A stretch of 46,421 nucleotides of DNA from an uncultured Eubacteriales bacterium (GCA_934643185.1 CAKUBN010000015.1:1-46421), one strand, 5' to 3'. Positions 33,136 to 42,089 are shown, counted from the first letter of the stretch. Numbers and translations: made by a program. Notes: generated by a model not told the origin, from the letters alone.

Positions 33136-34482
33136 TTAACCGATATGCAGCACCGCGCACGCAATGCGGAAGTAGATCAGCAGGGAGAGCGCGTCTACAA
33201 TGGTCGTGATAAACGGGCTTGCCATGACGGCCGGGTCAAAGCCGATGCGCTTTGCAAGCACCGGCAGCGAACAGCCGACGAGCTTTGCGGCGAGCACCGT
33301 TACAACAAGCGTGCTGCACACAACGATGGCGACCGGAATGGTCACGCGGTCGATGAGCAGCAATTTGACAAAGTTTGCGGCGGCAAGCGAAACGCCGCAC
33401 AAAAAGGCCACGCGCGCCTCTTTCCAGAGGATGCGCCCAATGTCTTTATATTCGATCTCGCCGAGGGAGAGACCGCGGATGATGGAGACCGAAGCCTGGC
33501 TGCCCGCGTTGCCGCCCGTGTCCATCAGCATGGGGATAAAGCCCGTCAGCACAATGGAAGCGGAGAGCGCATCTTCAAACGACGTGATGATGCTGCCCGT
33601 GAACGTAGCGGAGATCATGAGGAGCAAAAGCCACGGGATGCGCTTTTTCCAGGTGGCAAAAACGCCCGTCTTCATGTACGGCTTATCGGTCGGCGTGATA
33701 GCCGCCATCATTTCGATATCTTCCGTCGCCTCATCCTGAATGACGTCGATCGCGTCGTCAACGGTAACGATGCCCACAAGGCGCTCTTCGTTATCGACGA
33801 CCGGCACGGCAAGAAAATCGTACTTACCGAACAGGGAGGCCACTTCTTCTTTATCGGTATGGGTGGAAACGTAAATGATGTTCGTTTCCATGATATTGCG
33901 GATCAGCTCGTTTTTGGGGGCAAGCAGCAGATCTTTCACGGTCACGATGCCCTTCAGCTTGCGGCGGCTGTCCGTGACATAGCAGGTGTACACCGTCTCT
34001 TTTTCCACGCCGATGGCCCGGATGCGGTCAAACGCTTCCTCCACCGTCATGCCGCGCTTCAAATCGACGTATTCCATCGTCATGATGGAGCCTGCGCTGT
34101 CCTTCGGGTAATTCAAGATCTGGTTGATGAGCACGCGCGTTTCGGCGTCCGTGTGGCGCAGAATGCGCTTGACAAGGCTTGCGGGCATTTCTTCGATCAT
34201 GTCTGCGGCGTCGTCGACATACAGCTCGTTCACAACGTCGTGCAGCTCTTTATCACTGAACGCCTCCACAAGCACGGTCTGCTCATCGGGGTCCATGTAG
34301 GCGAATGCGTCTGCCGCAAGCTCCTTCGGGAGCAGGCGGAACACAAGCGCCATCTTTTCACGCGGCAGGTCCTCAAAAAGCTCTGCCACGTCTGCCGGGT
34401 TCATATCCTTTAAAAGATTTCCAAGCTGTGGAAAATCCTTCTTCTCCAGCAGTTCTAAAATTTTATCCAACATATCCAACAT
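33136..34482 (-). CDS. mgtE: magnesium transporter MgtE
   Basis: MgtE is a Mg2+-selective channel gated by intracellular Mg2+. The 448-residue protein has the N-terminal superhelical domain (about 1-120; LLKDMNPADVAELFEDLP and similar repeats), two CBS domains (about 125-245; TCYVTDSRRKLKGIVTVKDLL, FLAVPVVDNEERLVGIVTVDD), a plug helix and about five membrane helices in the last 170 residues, including the pore-associated GFIPMLMDTGGNAGSQAS. ATG 34482 is chosen because AAAGGA lies upstream and the N-domain begins there; an upstream in-frame ATG at 34524 has no such site. A small reading frame precedes it in the leader. Confidence 0.96.
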   Translation of the reverse strand: MLDMLDKILELLEKKDFPQLGNLLKDMNPADVAELFEDLPREKMALVFRLLPKELAADAFAYMDPDEQTVLVEAFSDKELHDVVNELYVDDAADMIEEMPASLVKRILRHTDAETRVLINQILNYPKDSAGSIMTMEYVDLKRGMTVEEAFDRIRAIGVEKETVYTCYVTDSRRKLKGIVTVKDLLLAPKNELIRNIMETNIIYVSTHTDKEEVASLFGKYDFLAVPVVDNEERLVGIVTVDDAIDVIQDEATEDIEMMAAITPTDKPYMKTGVFATWKKRIPWLLLLMISATFTGSIITSFEDALSASIVLTGFIPMLMDTGGNAGSQASVSIIRGLSLGEIEYKDIGRILWKEARVAFLCGVSLAAANFVKLLLIDRVTIPVAIVVCSTLVVTVLAAKLVGCSLPVLAKRIGFDPAVMASPFITTIVDALSLLIYFRIACAVLHIG

Positions 34483-34552
34483 AGTTCGTCCGTCCTTTCT
34501 CTGCAATCGTGCAAAAATCGGCAATCGGACGATACGGTTTGAGCTCAGCCGT

Positions 34553-34663
34553 TTACAAATGTAAAGTCACGCAAAAAACAAGCGGAGAAACGCGCCCGTT
34601 TTTGTTTGCAGGCGGCTGCATCCGTTCTCGAGGAACCGCACCGCCACTACTGCCAGCGTCCAT
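34553..34663 (-). CDS. possible 36-residue leader peptide upstream of mgtE
   Basis: ATG 34663 has AAAGGAG 8 bases upstream, as good as any annotated start here, and the frame ends 70 bases before mgtE. The peptide contains four prolines including a PP pair (positions 17-18) and no recognisable domain. A TATACT at about 34700-34705 on the same strand could be the -10 of the transcript. Pro-rich leader peptides control Mg2+ transporter genes in Salmonella; a similar role here is only a hypothesis. Confidence 0.3.
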   Translation of the reverse strand: MDAGSSGGAVPRERMQPPANKNGRVSPLVFCVTLHL

Positions 34664-34721
34664 TTTCTCCACTCCTTTGCTTTTAATGTTTTTGTTAGTA
34701 TACCCGCAAAACGTTCTTTCT

Positions 34722-34907
34722 AAAAGGCTTTGCCTTTTCAAGAAACCCCTTGATAGGGTTTCTTGCGGTTCAACAGTCCACCGGACTTTTGAACCTATCT
34801 TCCTGATCTATGAGTAGGCAAAAAGATTTCGCTTTCTGCGGAAAGCGACTCAAGGCGTCGCCCTAAGGACCCACAAGTTTTCTGAAGAAAACTTGACTAA
34901 AGACTTT
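34722..34907 (+). repeat. hairpin-mosaic intergenic repeat, copy B
   Basis: Hairpins in order: 34722-34738 (AAAAGGC/GCCTTTT, loop TTT), 34740-34764 (AAGAAACCC/GGGTTTCTT), 34767-34795 (GGTTCAA and AGTCC arms around ACC), 34829-34848 (TCGCTTTC/GAAAGCGA, loop TGCG) and 34875-34894 (AAGTTTTC/GAAAACTT), then GACTAAAGACTTTG. The GGCAAAA spacer before the TGCG hairpin and the tail after it match copies A, C and D. It occupies most of the gap between mgtE and uxuA; the rest (34910-35055) shows nothing I can name. Confidence 0.85.
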
Positions 34908-35060
34908 GACGTTTTGGCTGGGTGTAAACCGTTAGATGCGCAGTTTTGCGCACGGAAACAAAACGCCGTTTTTTCGTCGGCGTTCTTATCTATAAAGTTA
35001 CCCTTTTTTCGGATAATTGTCAAGCCTAACAGTCGACTTTTCGGGAATTTTACGTTAGAA

Positions 35061-35100
35061 AAAAATCCCGGCACAGCACCGCTGCCATACCGGGATTTTT
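35061..35100 (-). terminator. Rho-independent terminator of uxuA
   Basis: AAAAATCCCGG (35061-35071) pairs with CCGGGATTTTT (35090-35100), with an inner CAGC/GCTG stem. It lies 21 bases beyond the uxuA stop on the minus strand. Confidence 0.85.
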
Positions 35101-35121
35101 TAAGCTTACTCTTGTAAAATT

Positions 35122-36183
35122 TTACCGCTCCATATTGGAGTTGCGCTTTACGATGGCCTCCCACAGGCCGTTCAGATACGCGGCGCCGAGGGCACGGTCG
35201 TAAAGGCCATAGCCGGCGCGGCCGGTCTCGCCCCAGATCATTCTGCCGTGGTCCGGGCGGATGTAACCGTTGAAACCGTTTTTGTAGAGCGCGTTCAAAA
35301 TGGCATACATATCGAGCGAGCCGCATGCAGAGTAGTGTGCGCGCTCCTCAAAACCGTTTTCCAGCACGGCGACGTTGCGGGCGTGAACGAAATGGATGCG
35401 GCCCATCGCGGCGTATTTTGCCGCCATGTGCACCACATCGTTTTCGGCGCTGCATCCGAGCGAGCCGGTACACAGCGTGATGCCGTTGTGCGGGTCATCG
35501 ACGATTTTCAGGAAGCGGTCGAGATTCTTTTCGCACGTGATAATGCGTGGCAGTCCGAAAATGCTCCAGCACGGGTCGTCTTCATGGATGGCCATGTTCA
35601 CGTCACACTCCGCAGCGACGGGAATGATGCGCTCAAGAAAATAAGTGAGGTTTGCCCAAAGGTCTTCCTCGGTCATTTTGTTGTATTCCGCCACGACGGC
35701 CCTCAGCTCCTCGCGCGTGTAGCTTGCGTCCCAGCCGGGCAGCGTGAGATCGCTGTCGCTTTTCAGCGGGTCCACGGCATCCACCTGCTCTTTATAGTAG
35801 ACAAGGCTTGTAGAGCCGTCCGGCAGGCGGTGGTCAAGCTGCGTGCGCGTCCAGTCAAACACCGGCATGAAATTGTAGCAGATGCAGCGGATGCCGGCCT
35901 CGGCAAGGCGGCGGATGTTCTCGCAGTAATTTTCGATATAGCGGTCGCGCGTGGGTTTGCCGAGTTTGATGTCCTCGTGCACCGGCACACTTTCAATGAC
36001 CTCAAATTGCAGGCCGTTATCCTCCACTTGTTTTTTCAGCGCGGCAATGCTCTTGCGGCTCCAAACTTCACCGACGGGCACGTCGTATACAGCGGTGACG
36101 ATGGCCTGCATGTTCGGAATCTGACGAATATTTTGGAGGGTCACGGGGTCGTCCGGGCCGTACCAGCGAAATGACATTTTCAT
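35122..36183 (-). CDS. uxuA: mannonate dehydratase
   Basis: Dehydrates D-mannonate to 2-keto-3-deoxygluconate in glucuronate catabolism. The 353-residue protein matches UxuA: MSFRWYGPDDPVTL at the start, CYNFMPVFDWTRT near 112-124, the metal-site stretch AIHEDDPCW near 210-218, CTGSLGC near 246-252, HFVHARN near 274-280 and IRPDHGRMIWGE near 314-325. Start 36183 (ATG) has an AAAGG-type site upstream; a second ATG at 36177 is possible. It is divergent from a Gfo/Idh/MocA oxidoreductase; no uxaC or kdgK is present here, so the pathway is only partly encoded nearby. Confidence 0.95.
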   Translation of the reverse strand: MKMSFRWYGPDDPVTLQNIRQIPNMQAIVTAVYDVPVGEVWSRKSIAALKKQVEDNGLQFEVIESVPVHEDIKLGKPTRDRYIENYCENIRRLAEAGIRCICYNFMPVFDWTRTQLDHRLPDGSTSLVYYKEQVDAVDPLKSDSDLTLPGWDASYTREELRAVVAEYNKMTEEDLWANLTYFLERIIPVAAECDVNMAIHEDDPCWSIFGLPRIITCEKNLDRFLKIVDDPHNGITLCTGSLGCSAENDVVHMAAKYAAMGRIHFVHARNVAVLENGFEERAHYSACGSLDMYAILNALYKNGFNGYIRPDHGRMIWGETGRAGYGLYDRALGAAYLNGLWEAIVKRNSNMER

Positions 36184-36228
36184 AGATATAATCAACCTTT
36201 CCGGTGTATTCACGTGTTATTCAGATTC

Positions 36229-36257
36229 ATCGTAGCACATCGGGTGAAAAAACTCAA
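36229..36257 (-). promoter_or_regulatory. promoter of uxuA
   Basis: On the minus strand: TTGAGT, a 17-base spacer and TACGAT, with TGC before the -10. The plus-strand complements are at 36252-36257 and 36229-36234. Confidence 0.55.
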
Positions 36258-36380
36258 GGGGCTAAATTTCTTTTGCGCCGATTTCCAATCAAACGTGGGA
36301 TTTATACACAGTTTTGCGCAGGCGGTCTTTGTATCTTTCGCCGAAATCGCGGACAAGATGCAGAAATCTATAAAAACACC

Positions 36381-36408
36381 TTGAAACTTACGTGCCTTTT
36401 AGTATAAT
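36381..36408 (+). promoter_or_regulatory. promoter of the Gfo/Idh/MocA gene
   Basis: TTGAAA (36381-36386), a 16-base spacer and TATAAT (36403-36408), 73 bases before the start codon. Confidence 0.7.
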
Positions 36409-36480
36409 AAGGTGTATAGCGCGTAGTTTAGAGAGCGCAGACAGGTTGTTTATTTTAAATCGAGAGGAGTCCAATTTATT

Positions 36481-37530
36481 ATGTCTAAAGTAGTAAGAGT
36501 AGCGGTCGTCGGCTACGGCGGCATGGGCGGCTGGCACACGAAGAGATTGCAGGAGATCCCGGGCGTTGTGGAGCTTGCAGGCGTATACGATATTAAGCCG
36601 GAGCGCAACAAGGTTGCTGAGGAAAACGGTATTCACGCATACAGCTCTTTTGAGGAGTTGCTTGCCGACAAGACCGTTGATGTTGTAACGGTCGCAATCC
36701 CGAACGATCAGCACAAGAAGGTTTGCATTCAGGTTATGGAAGCGGGCAAGGTTGCCATCAGCGAGAAGCCGGTCACGCTTTGCACCGCTGATCTCGAAGA
36801 GATGATCGCAGCCTCCAAGCGCACGGGCTCCGTCTTCACGGTTCATCAGAACCGCCGTTGGGACGAGGATTTCCGCGTTGCGGAGAAGATTGCAAAGTCC
36901 GGTCAGCTCGGTCGTGTTTTCGCCATTCAGTCCCGTGTTCACGGTTCCCGCGGTATCCCGGGCGACTGGAGAAACACGAAGGCACAGGGCGGCGGCATGG
37001 TTCTTGACTGGGGCGTGCACCTCCTTGACCAGATGAACATGATGATGGGCAAAATGCCGATTTCCGTTTACGCAACGCTGTCCAACGTAACGAACGAAGA
37101 AGTGGACGACGGCTTCACCGCTACGTTCAAGTTTGATAACGATCTCGTGTTCACCGTAGAAGTCGGCACGAGCAACTTCATCAACCTGCCGCGTTGGTAT
37201 ATCGAAGGTCTGAACGGCACGGCTGTCATCGATGACTTCCAGGTCAACGGCAAGATCGTCATCGCAACGGCGGACGAAGAGCACGATGCAGTGCCGATCG
37301 TCACCGCAGCAGGCCTCACGAAGACCATGGCGCCGAGAACGCCGGAAACGATCAGCGAGCTTCCTCTGCCGAGAATCGACTGCGACATTCACGATTATTA
37401 TCGCAACATCGCAGCAGTTGTCAACGGCGAAGCAGAGCAGATCGTCACGCACGACCAGCAGCGCCAGCTGATGAAGCTGATGGAAGCGATCTTTGAGAGC
37501 GCAGAGAAGAATCAGGTCGTTTACTTCTAA
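36481..37530 (+). CDS. Gfo/Idh/MocA family oxidoreductase
   Basis: A 349-residue NAD(P)-dependent sugar or polyol dehydrogenase-like protein. A Rossmann start VRVAVVGYGGMGGWH lies at about 5-19; the family's EKP motif (AISEKPVTL) with its catalytic-site Lys is at about 96-104, and the C-terminal dimerisation domain contains GGGMVLDWGVHLLDQM (about 169-184) with the conserved Asp and His. The substrate is unknown; divergent placement beside uxuA suggests hexuronate or related sugar acids. GAGAGGAG lies upstream of the ATG. The start of the gene is less GC-biased than neighbours, perhaps reflecting high expression. Confidence 0.9.
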   Translation: MSKVVRVAVVGYGGMGGWHTKRLQEIPGVVELAGVYDIKPERNKVAEENGIHAYSSFEELLADKTVDVVTVAIPNDQHKKVCIQVMEAGKVAISEKPVTLCTADLEEMIAASKRTGSVFTVHQNRRWDEDFRVAEKIAKSGQLGRVFAIQSRVHGSRGIPGDWRNTKAQGGGMVLDWGVHLLDQMNMMMGKMPISVYATLSNVTNEEVDDGFTATFKFDNDLVFTVEVGTSNFINLPRWYIEGLNGTAVIDDFQVNGKIVIATADEEHDAVPIVTAAGLTKTMAPRTPETISELPLPRIDCDIHDYYRNIAAVVNGEAEQIVTHDQQRQLMKLMEAIFESAEKNQVVYF

Positions 37531-37552
37531 TTCGAATTAAGGTGAATTGAGA

Positions 37553-37585
37553 ACAGCTCCGGGCAAAAAGCTCGGAGCTGTTTTT
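37553..37585 (+). terminator. Rho-independent terminator after the oxidoreductase
   Basis: ACAGCTCCG (37553-37561) pairs with CGGAGCTGT (37573-37581), followed by TTTTTG. Confidence 0.85.
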
Positions 37586-37675
37586 GTGTATTATAAGTGC
37601 CCTCTGACGAGGGTATATATGCAAGTTGCGCCAATCACCTTAAAAAGCACAAAACGTAAGCTCAATAAGAAGAAA

Positions 37676-37834
37676 TCCACTCCCGGCTACGCCGGGAGTG
37701 GATAAATTATATCAGTCGGCAAAATTATTTCGCACTCTGCGGACGACGCCTCAGGGCTTTGCCCCGAGACCCCACGACCGAACCGTAGGTTCGGTTTGAA
37801 CTTCATTTGAAAAAAGTTCGATCAAAAACTTTTA
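37676..37834 (+). repeat. hairpin-mosaic intergenic repeat, copy C
   Basis: Hairpins: 37676-37702 (TCCACTCCCGGC/GCCGGGAGTGGA, loop TAC), 37731-37748 (left CGCACTC, loop TGCG, right GACGACG: arms no longer complementary), 37750-37768 (CTCAGGGC/GCCCCGAG, loop TTT), 37777-37795 (ACCGAACC/GGTTCGGT, loop GTA) and 37798-37819 (GAACTT/AAGTTC), then GATCAAAAACTTT. GGCAAAA at 37718-37724 matches the other copies. It fills the convergent gap between the oxidoreductase and the acetyltransferase. A small CCCTC/GAGGG hairpin lies before it at 37600-37613. Confidence 0.8.
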
Positions 37835-37857
37835 ATCACGTTTACCGCAAGCTTAGC

Positions 37858-38502
37858 TTATTCGTCAAACACGAATTCCTCTTCGCCGAAGCGTTCCGGG
37901 TGGTACTTCATGCTGTCTTCTTCCGTAATGGCGCGCTGCACGCGGCACGGGTTGCCGACAGCCACGCTGTTTGCCGGGATGTCCTTCGTTACGACGCTGC
38001 CTGCGCCGATGACGCAGTTATCACCGATGGTTACGCCCGGGCACACGACAACATTTGCGCCAAACCAGCAGTCGTTGCCGATGGTGACGGGCTTTGCGTA
38101 GCACACGCGAAGTTCGCGGCCGTCCTTCGTTTTCAGCACGCGGCGTTCCTCCGCAATGATCGGGTGCATCGGCGTGACGATCGTTACGTTCGGGCCGAAG
38201 TTGCAGTGGTTGCCGATCGTCACAGGTGCGTCGTCCTGAATGGTCAGGTTGAAGTTGCCGAAGAAGCTTTTGCCGATGTGCGTATGTGTGCCGTAATGGA
38301 TTTGAATCGGCCCCTGCACGAACGAGCCCTCGCCGAAATCGCCGAAGATCTGGTGCACGATCTCACTGCGCTTCTCGGTTTCGTCCTCCAGCGTTGCGTT
38401 GTAGGCGCTGCACAGGTTGTGGCAGCGCAGCTTGATGGCCTTCAAATCCGGATGACCGGGGCAGAAGAACTGCCCGGCAAAGATTTTTTCTTCCTCTTTC
38501 AT
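37858..38502 (-). CDS. LacA/Maa-like sugar O-acetyltransferase
   Basis: A 214-residue left-handed beta-helix acetyltransferase that uses acetyl-CoA to acetylate sugars. Hexapeptide repeats run from about 70 to 185; the active-site His region HPIIAEERR follows TPM near 114-125, and the late VVCPGVTIGDNCVIGAGSVV with KDIPANSVAVGNPCR is diagnostic of maltose/galactoside acetyltransferases. The N-terminal helical part fits the Mac domain. GGGAGG lies 7 bases before ATG 38502. It is downstream of GH42 on the same strand with a 123-base gap that may hold its own promoter (TATAAT complement at 38570-38575). Confidence 0.9.
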   Translation of the reverse strand: MKEEEKIFAGQFFCPGHPDLKAIKLRCHNLCSAYNATLEDETEKRSEIVHQIFGDFGEGSFVQGPIQIHYGTHTHIGKSFFGNFNLTIQDDAPVTIGNHCNFGPNVTIVTPMHPIIAEERRVLKTKDGRELRVCYAKPVTIGNDCWFGANVVVCPGVTIGDNCVIGAGSVVTKDIPANSVAVGNPCRVQRAITEEDSMKYHPERFGEEEFVFDE

Positions 38503-38625
38503 GTAAATTCCTCCCAAAATCTTTTCTTTATTGTAAATAATTGAAAAGGAAAAGTCTATAAAATGTTTGATTATATCTGCGATATTGATAGAAACAGCGC
38601 TGAAAACAGAAATTTACGGTATCTG

Positions 38626-40683
38626 TTACAGCGGTTTATCCAGTACAAGCACGCCGTAGGGCTCCACGGTACATGTGCCGTCAAGCGTTTCGCGCGTGAG
38701 CAGGTCTTTCGTCGGCTTCAATGCGGTGATGGTCTGCGGTTGCGCGGTGTAGTTGAGCAAAAACGCGTAGCTGCGGCCGTTATTCTCGTTTGTGCGCACC
38801 GTGAGCTCGATCTCCTCGGGCAGCTCCAGCCAGCCCGTCGCAGGGCAGAGCCCATCTTTCGGCAGCAGCTCCAAAAGCGCCGCGGCGGTTTCCTCCGCGA
38901 AAACGGATCCGCAGGCGTAGACCGTGCCCTCGCCGACCTTGTTTCTCGTCAGCGCGGGCTTGCCGTTGTAATAGTTGCCGTCATACGTCGCCAGCACCTC
39001 GCAGCTTTCAAAATCCGGGCGCAGAATATCGTTAAACGTCGGCGCGGGGATTTTCTTTTCGCCGAGCGTTATGTATTCCTTTTCGTCCGCCGGGCCGATG
39101 AACGTGAAATCCTCCACGGTGCAGCCGGTCAGCGGCGCTAAGAGCCCCGGCATCGGCATCATGGGGCACTGCCCGTCAATATCTTTATAGCCGGAGCGGC
39201 AGCCGAAGAAAAGAGTGCCGCCGTTTTCGGCGTAAGCGCGTAATATTTCCGCGCGGGCGGGCGTCATGATGGTTGGGTGCGGGTACACAGCAGCCGTGAA
39301 GTTCCCGAGCGGCTGGGACGTGCCCTCGTCGTTGATGTTGACAAACTCAAACGGGATGTGTGCGCGCTGCAGGGCCTTGAACCACCCGTCGGTGCTCTCC
39401 CAGTTTAAAGGGCCGTGCCATTTGTCTTCCATGCCGTCCCACTCGTTGTCGTAGTCGCAGAGGATGGCGAATTTCGCCGTGTGCTTCGTGCCCGCGATGC
39501 GCTGGATCTTCTGAATATCCTCGTGCACGTGCTGGAGCTCTTCCATGCGGCGGTTCGGAAAATTATCATAGTTCAATAATCCGTGCCAATACATTTCCGT
39601 GCCAAACGTGCAGGTGCGCCAGCGGAAGTAGCTGACAAAATCTGCACCGTGCGCAATGGACTGGAACGTCCACAGTCTTAATTGGCCGGGCTTTGGCGCG
39701 GGCTGCAAAAGACGGGTGTTCCAGCCGCCGGGGCCGGATTGCTGCTCCATGATGCCGAAGCGGTTTGAAACACTGCGCGTTTTCGCAAGGTTAAATGACG
39801 TTTCGCGGTCGCGTAAAGAGCCGGGCGCAAGCTTGTTGCCCTCCATCGCAAACGCGAAGTTCGGGTAGCTGTCATATGTCATGAAGTCGAGCTTTTCCTT
39901 GACGAGCTTGTGGTTATCCATCACGCCGAAAAGCCCGTTCGTCGTGATGAACTGCTCCGGGCGGCGGTATTTCTTGATAATATCCGCCTGTATGCCGATG
40001 TAGTTTATTGCCGCTTCAGAAATGAAGCGCTTTTCCTCCAGCATCATGTGCGGATTGTTGGAATTTGCAAGCGTGTAGCGCGAAAGGTGAACCTGCTCCC
40101 AGTTCGTGTAGGTCTGGTTCCAGAATGTTGTGCCCATGGCGCGGTTCAGGTTTTCGAGCGTGCCGTACTTTTCTTTGAGGTACTCACGAAACGCCTCGTG
40201 GTCGCTCGGCGCGTGGTAGCTGTTCGTCTCGCAGTTGACTTCGTTATCGATCTGCCAGCCGATGATCGCGGGATGTGCGCTGTAATGCGCCGCAATGTGC
40301 TCAACGATCTTCTTTACAAAATCGAGGTACACGGGGGATGTCATGTTGTGGTGCTTGCGCATACCGTGGTAGACCGGGTGGCCGTAAATATCACAGTTTA
40401 ATACTTCCGGGTATTTTTCCGTCAGCCAGGCGGGCGGGGTCGCGGTGGGCGTGCAGAAGATGACCTGCATCCCGCAGTCCTTTGCCACATTTAAAAAGCG
40501 GTCCCAAAAGCTGTCGTCAAAGCGCCCTTCCTCCGGCTCAAAGAGGTTCCACGCAAATTCCGCCACGCGGATGACACCGATGCCGTAGGATTTCATGCGC
40601 AGCATATCCTCTTTCCAGAACGAAGTATCCCAGTGCTCCGGGTAGTAGCATACGCCGAGCTCTATCGTGTTGCCGTTTAACAT
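38626..40683 (-). CDS. beta-galactosidase, glycoside hydrolase family 42
   Basis: A 685-residue retaining beta-galactosidase. The N-terminal TIM barrel starts with LGVCYYPEHWD; the acid/base Glu is E148 in WQIDNEVN and the nucleophile E313 in FGIMEQQSGPGGW. The trimerisation domain follows (about 390-600), then a short beta C-terminal domain. There is no signal peptide, so it acts on imported oligosaccharides in the cytosol. AAAGGAG precedes the ATG, and the gene lies 13 bases after degV, suggesting co-transcription. Confidence 0.95.
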   Translation of the reverse strand: MLNGNTIELGVCYYPEHWDTSFWKEDMLRMKSYGIGVIRVAEFAWNLFEPEEGRFDDSFWDRFLNVAKDCGMQVIFCTPTATPPAWLTEKYPEVLNCDIYGHPVYHGMRKHHNMTSPVYLDFVKKIVEHIAAHYSAHPAIIGWQIDNEVNCETNSYHAPSDHEAFREYLKEKYGTLENLNRAMGTTFWNQTYTNWEQVHLSRYTLANSNNPHMMLEEKRFISEAAINYIGIQADIIKKYRRPEQFITTNGLFGVMDNHKLVKEKLDFMTYDSYPNFAFAMEGNKLAPGSLRDRETSFNLAKTRSVSNRFGIMEQQSGPGGWNTRLLQPAPKPGQLRLWTFQSIAHGADFVSYFRWRTCTFGTEMYWHGLLNYDNFPNRRMEELQHVHEDIQKIQRIAGTKHTAKFAILCDYDNEWDGMEDKWHGPLNWESTDGWFKALQRAHIPFEFVNINDEGTSQPLGNFTAAVYPHPTIMTPARAEILRAYAENGGTLFFGCRSGYKDIDGQCPMMPMPGLLAPLTGCTVEDFTFIGPADEKEYITLGEKKIPAPTFNDILRPDFESCEVLATYDGNYYNGKPALTRNKVGEGTVYACGSVFAEETAAALLELLPKDGLCPATGWLELPEEIELTVRTNENNGRSYAFLLNYTAQPQTITALKPTKDLLTRETLDGTCTVEPYGVLVLDKPL

Positions 40684-40696
40684 AGTATATGCTCCT

Positions 40697-41566
40697 TTAT
40701 CTGTGCTCGCCGATGAAGAACAGCGCTACGGTGCCGGGGCCGGAGTGTGCGCCGATCACAGGACCGACGAAGTTGATATAAATGTTCTTCACACCGAATT
40801 TTTCGCGCACGCGGTTTGCGACGTATTCGGCGTCTGCCAGGCAATCGCCGTGGCTGATGAACACGGTCTGGTCTGCGGGTTGAATGGCGGTCTCTTCCAT
40901 TTTCTGCACAAGGGCATCAAGGGACTGCCGTCTGCCGCGCACCTTGCTGACCGGGATGAGGTGGCCCTCGTCATCCACATGCAAAACGGGTTTTACGCCG
41001 AGCAAAGTGCCGACGAGCGCTGCTGTGGCGGAAACGCGGCCGCCGCGCTTTAAGTGGTTGAGGTCGTCCACTGTGAACCAGTGGCAGAGCTTCAAAACGT
41101 TTTCACCGAGCCACTTATACAGCGAATCAATGTCCGTGCCGGCGCGCTTCAGCATGGCTGCATGGTATACGAGCAAACCTTCGCCGAGGGACGCGCAGAG
41201 CGAATCGAACACATAAATTTTGCGCTCGGGATATTTTTCTTTCAATTCATCGCGCGCGATGAAGGCGCTTTGGCAGGTGCCGGATAAACCGCTGGAAAAC
41301 GCAATGTACAGAACGTCTTCGCCGCCCTGCAGAACAGGCTCAAAGACCTGCGTGAACTCGTCGGCGTTGATCTGCGACGTGGTGGACATTTTGCCCTCGC
41401 GCAGCTTTGCATAGAAGGTTTCCGTCGGCATATCCGAAAGATCTGCCTTGTCTTTATATGTTTTACCGTCGATTGTAAAGCGGAGCGGCACCACTGTGAG
41501 GCCTAACTCTTCGATCATTTTATGATCCATATCGATGGTGGAATCGGTGATGATTTTGTAACCCAT
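40697..41566 (-). CDS. DegV family fatty-acid-binding protein
   Basis: A 289-residue DegV-like protein. The start KIITDSTIDM, TSQINADEF near 64-72, the lipid-binding SSGLSGTCQSA near 91-101, and LNHLKRGGRVSATAALVGTLLGVKPVL near 169-195 are family hallmarks. DegV/FakB proteins bind fatty acids and present them to the FakA kinase; Clostridia have many paralogues, so the specific partner is unknown and fakA is not in this window. GGAAAGGA precedes the ATG. It is the first gene of the degV-GH42 unit. Confidence 0.92.
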   Translation of the reverse strand: MGYKIITDSTIDMDHKMIEELGLTVVPLRFTIDGKTYKDKADLSDMPTETFYAKLREGKMSTTSQINADEFTQVFEPVLQGGEDVLYIAFSSGLSGTCQSAFIARDELKEKYPERKIYVFDSLCASLGEGLLVYHAAMLKRAGTDIDSLYKWLGENVLKLCHWFTVDDLNHLKRGGRVSATAALVGTLLGVKPVLHVDDEGHLIPVSKVRGRRQSLDALVQKMEETAIQPADQTVFISHGDCLADAEYVANRVREKFGVKNIYINFVGPVIGAHSGPGTVALFFIGEHR

Positions 41567-41619
41567 AGTTATCTTTCCTTTCCGTGCCTTAAAAACGCAT
41601 TTCTGCGCGGCACATCGTT

Positions 41620-41649
41620 ATTATAGCACAGGCGAAGCGAATTTGTCTA
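41620..41649 (-). promoter_or_regulatory. promoter of degV-GH42
   Basis: On the minus strand: TAGACA, an 18-base spacer and TATAAT with TGC before it (plus-strand complements at 41644-41649 and 41620-41625). Confidence 0.6.
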
Positions 41650-41666
41650 TGCGTTTTTTGTGTAAA

Positions 41667-42089
41667 TTACCCTTTGCGGTTTCGCCGATAATCGAGATAA
41701 TCCTGCAAAATGATCGTCGCTGCCACGGCGTCCACGGTTGCTTTGCGGCGCTTACCGCGCGTATTTGTTTCGTTTAAAAAGCCGTGTGCCGTGATAGTCG
41801 TGCCGCGTTCGTCGGAGAAATCAACGGGCAGCCCGGTCTTTTCTGCAAGCTCCGCACCGAAAGCGCGCGCGTTCTGCGCGCTTTCGCCCTCGCTGCCATC
41901 CATGTTGCGCGGCAGACCGACAACGATCTGCTCGGCGCGGCGCGCTTTGGCAAGCTGCGCTACACGCTCCAAAAGGCGCTCGCGGTTGTGCTCGTTCACG
42001 ACCTCTACGGGGCTTGCGAGCAGCTCGCTTTTATCGCATACGGCAACGCCCGTACGCGCTTTGCCGAGGTCTACACCTAATATTACCAT
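41667..42089 (-). CDS. ruvX: Holliday junction resolvase-like / pre-16S rRNA nuclease YqgF
   Basis: A 140-residue RNase H-fold protein: ILGVDLGKARTGVAVCD at the start with the catalytic Asp, QIVVGLPRNMDGSEG near 54-68, DFSDERGTT near 90-98 and DAVAATIILQDYL near 122-134. The family is known as RuvX or YqgF and is implicated in 5' maturation of 16S rRNA. GAAAGGA lies before the ATG. A TATACT at about 42123-42128 on the minus strand could be its -10 box. Confidence 0.93.
   Translation of the reverse strand: MVILGVDLGKARTGVAVCDKSELLASPVEVVNEHNRERLLERVAQLAKARRAEQIVVGLPRNMDGSEGESAQNARAFGAELAEKTGLPVDFSDERGTTITAHGFLNETNTRGKRRKATVDAVAATIILQDYLDYRRNRKG

Noticed and set aside
33145..34413. Open frame of 422 codons antisense to mgtE
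   Set aside because: No motif and no start signal; mgtE domains and membrane helices are intact on the minus strand.
36230..36480. Riboswitch between uxuA and the oxidoreductase
   Set aside because: Apart from two divergent promoters I found no stable conserved structure or known riboswitch core.
37676..37834. CRISPR-like array, because of repeated short palindromes here and at 44,904-45,114
   Set aside because: The palindromes differ from each other, spacers are not of constant length, and no cas gene is present.
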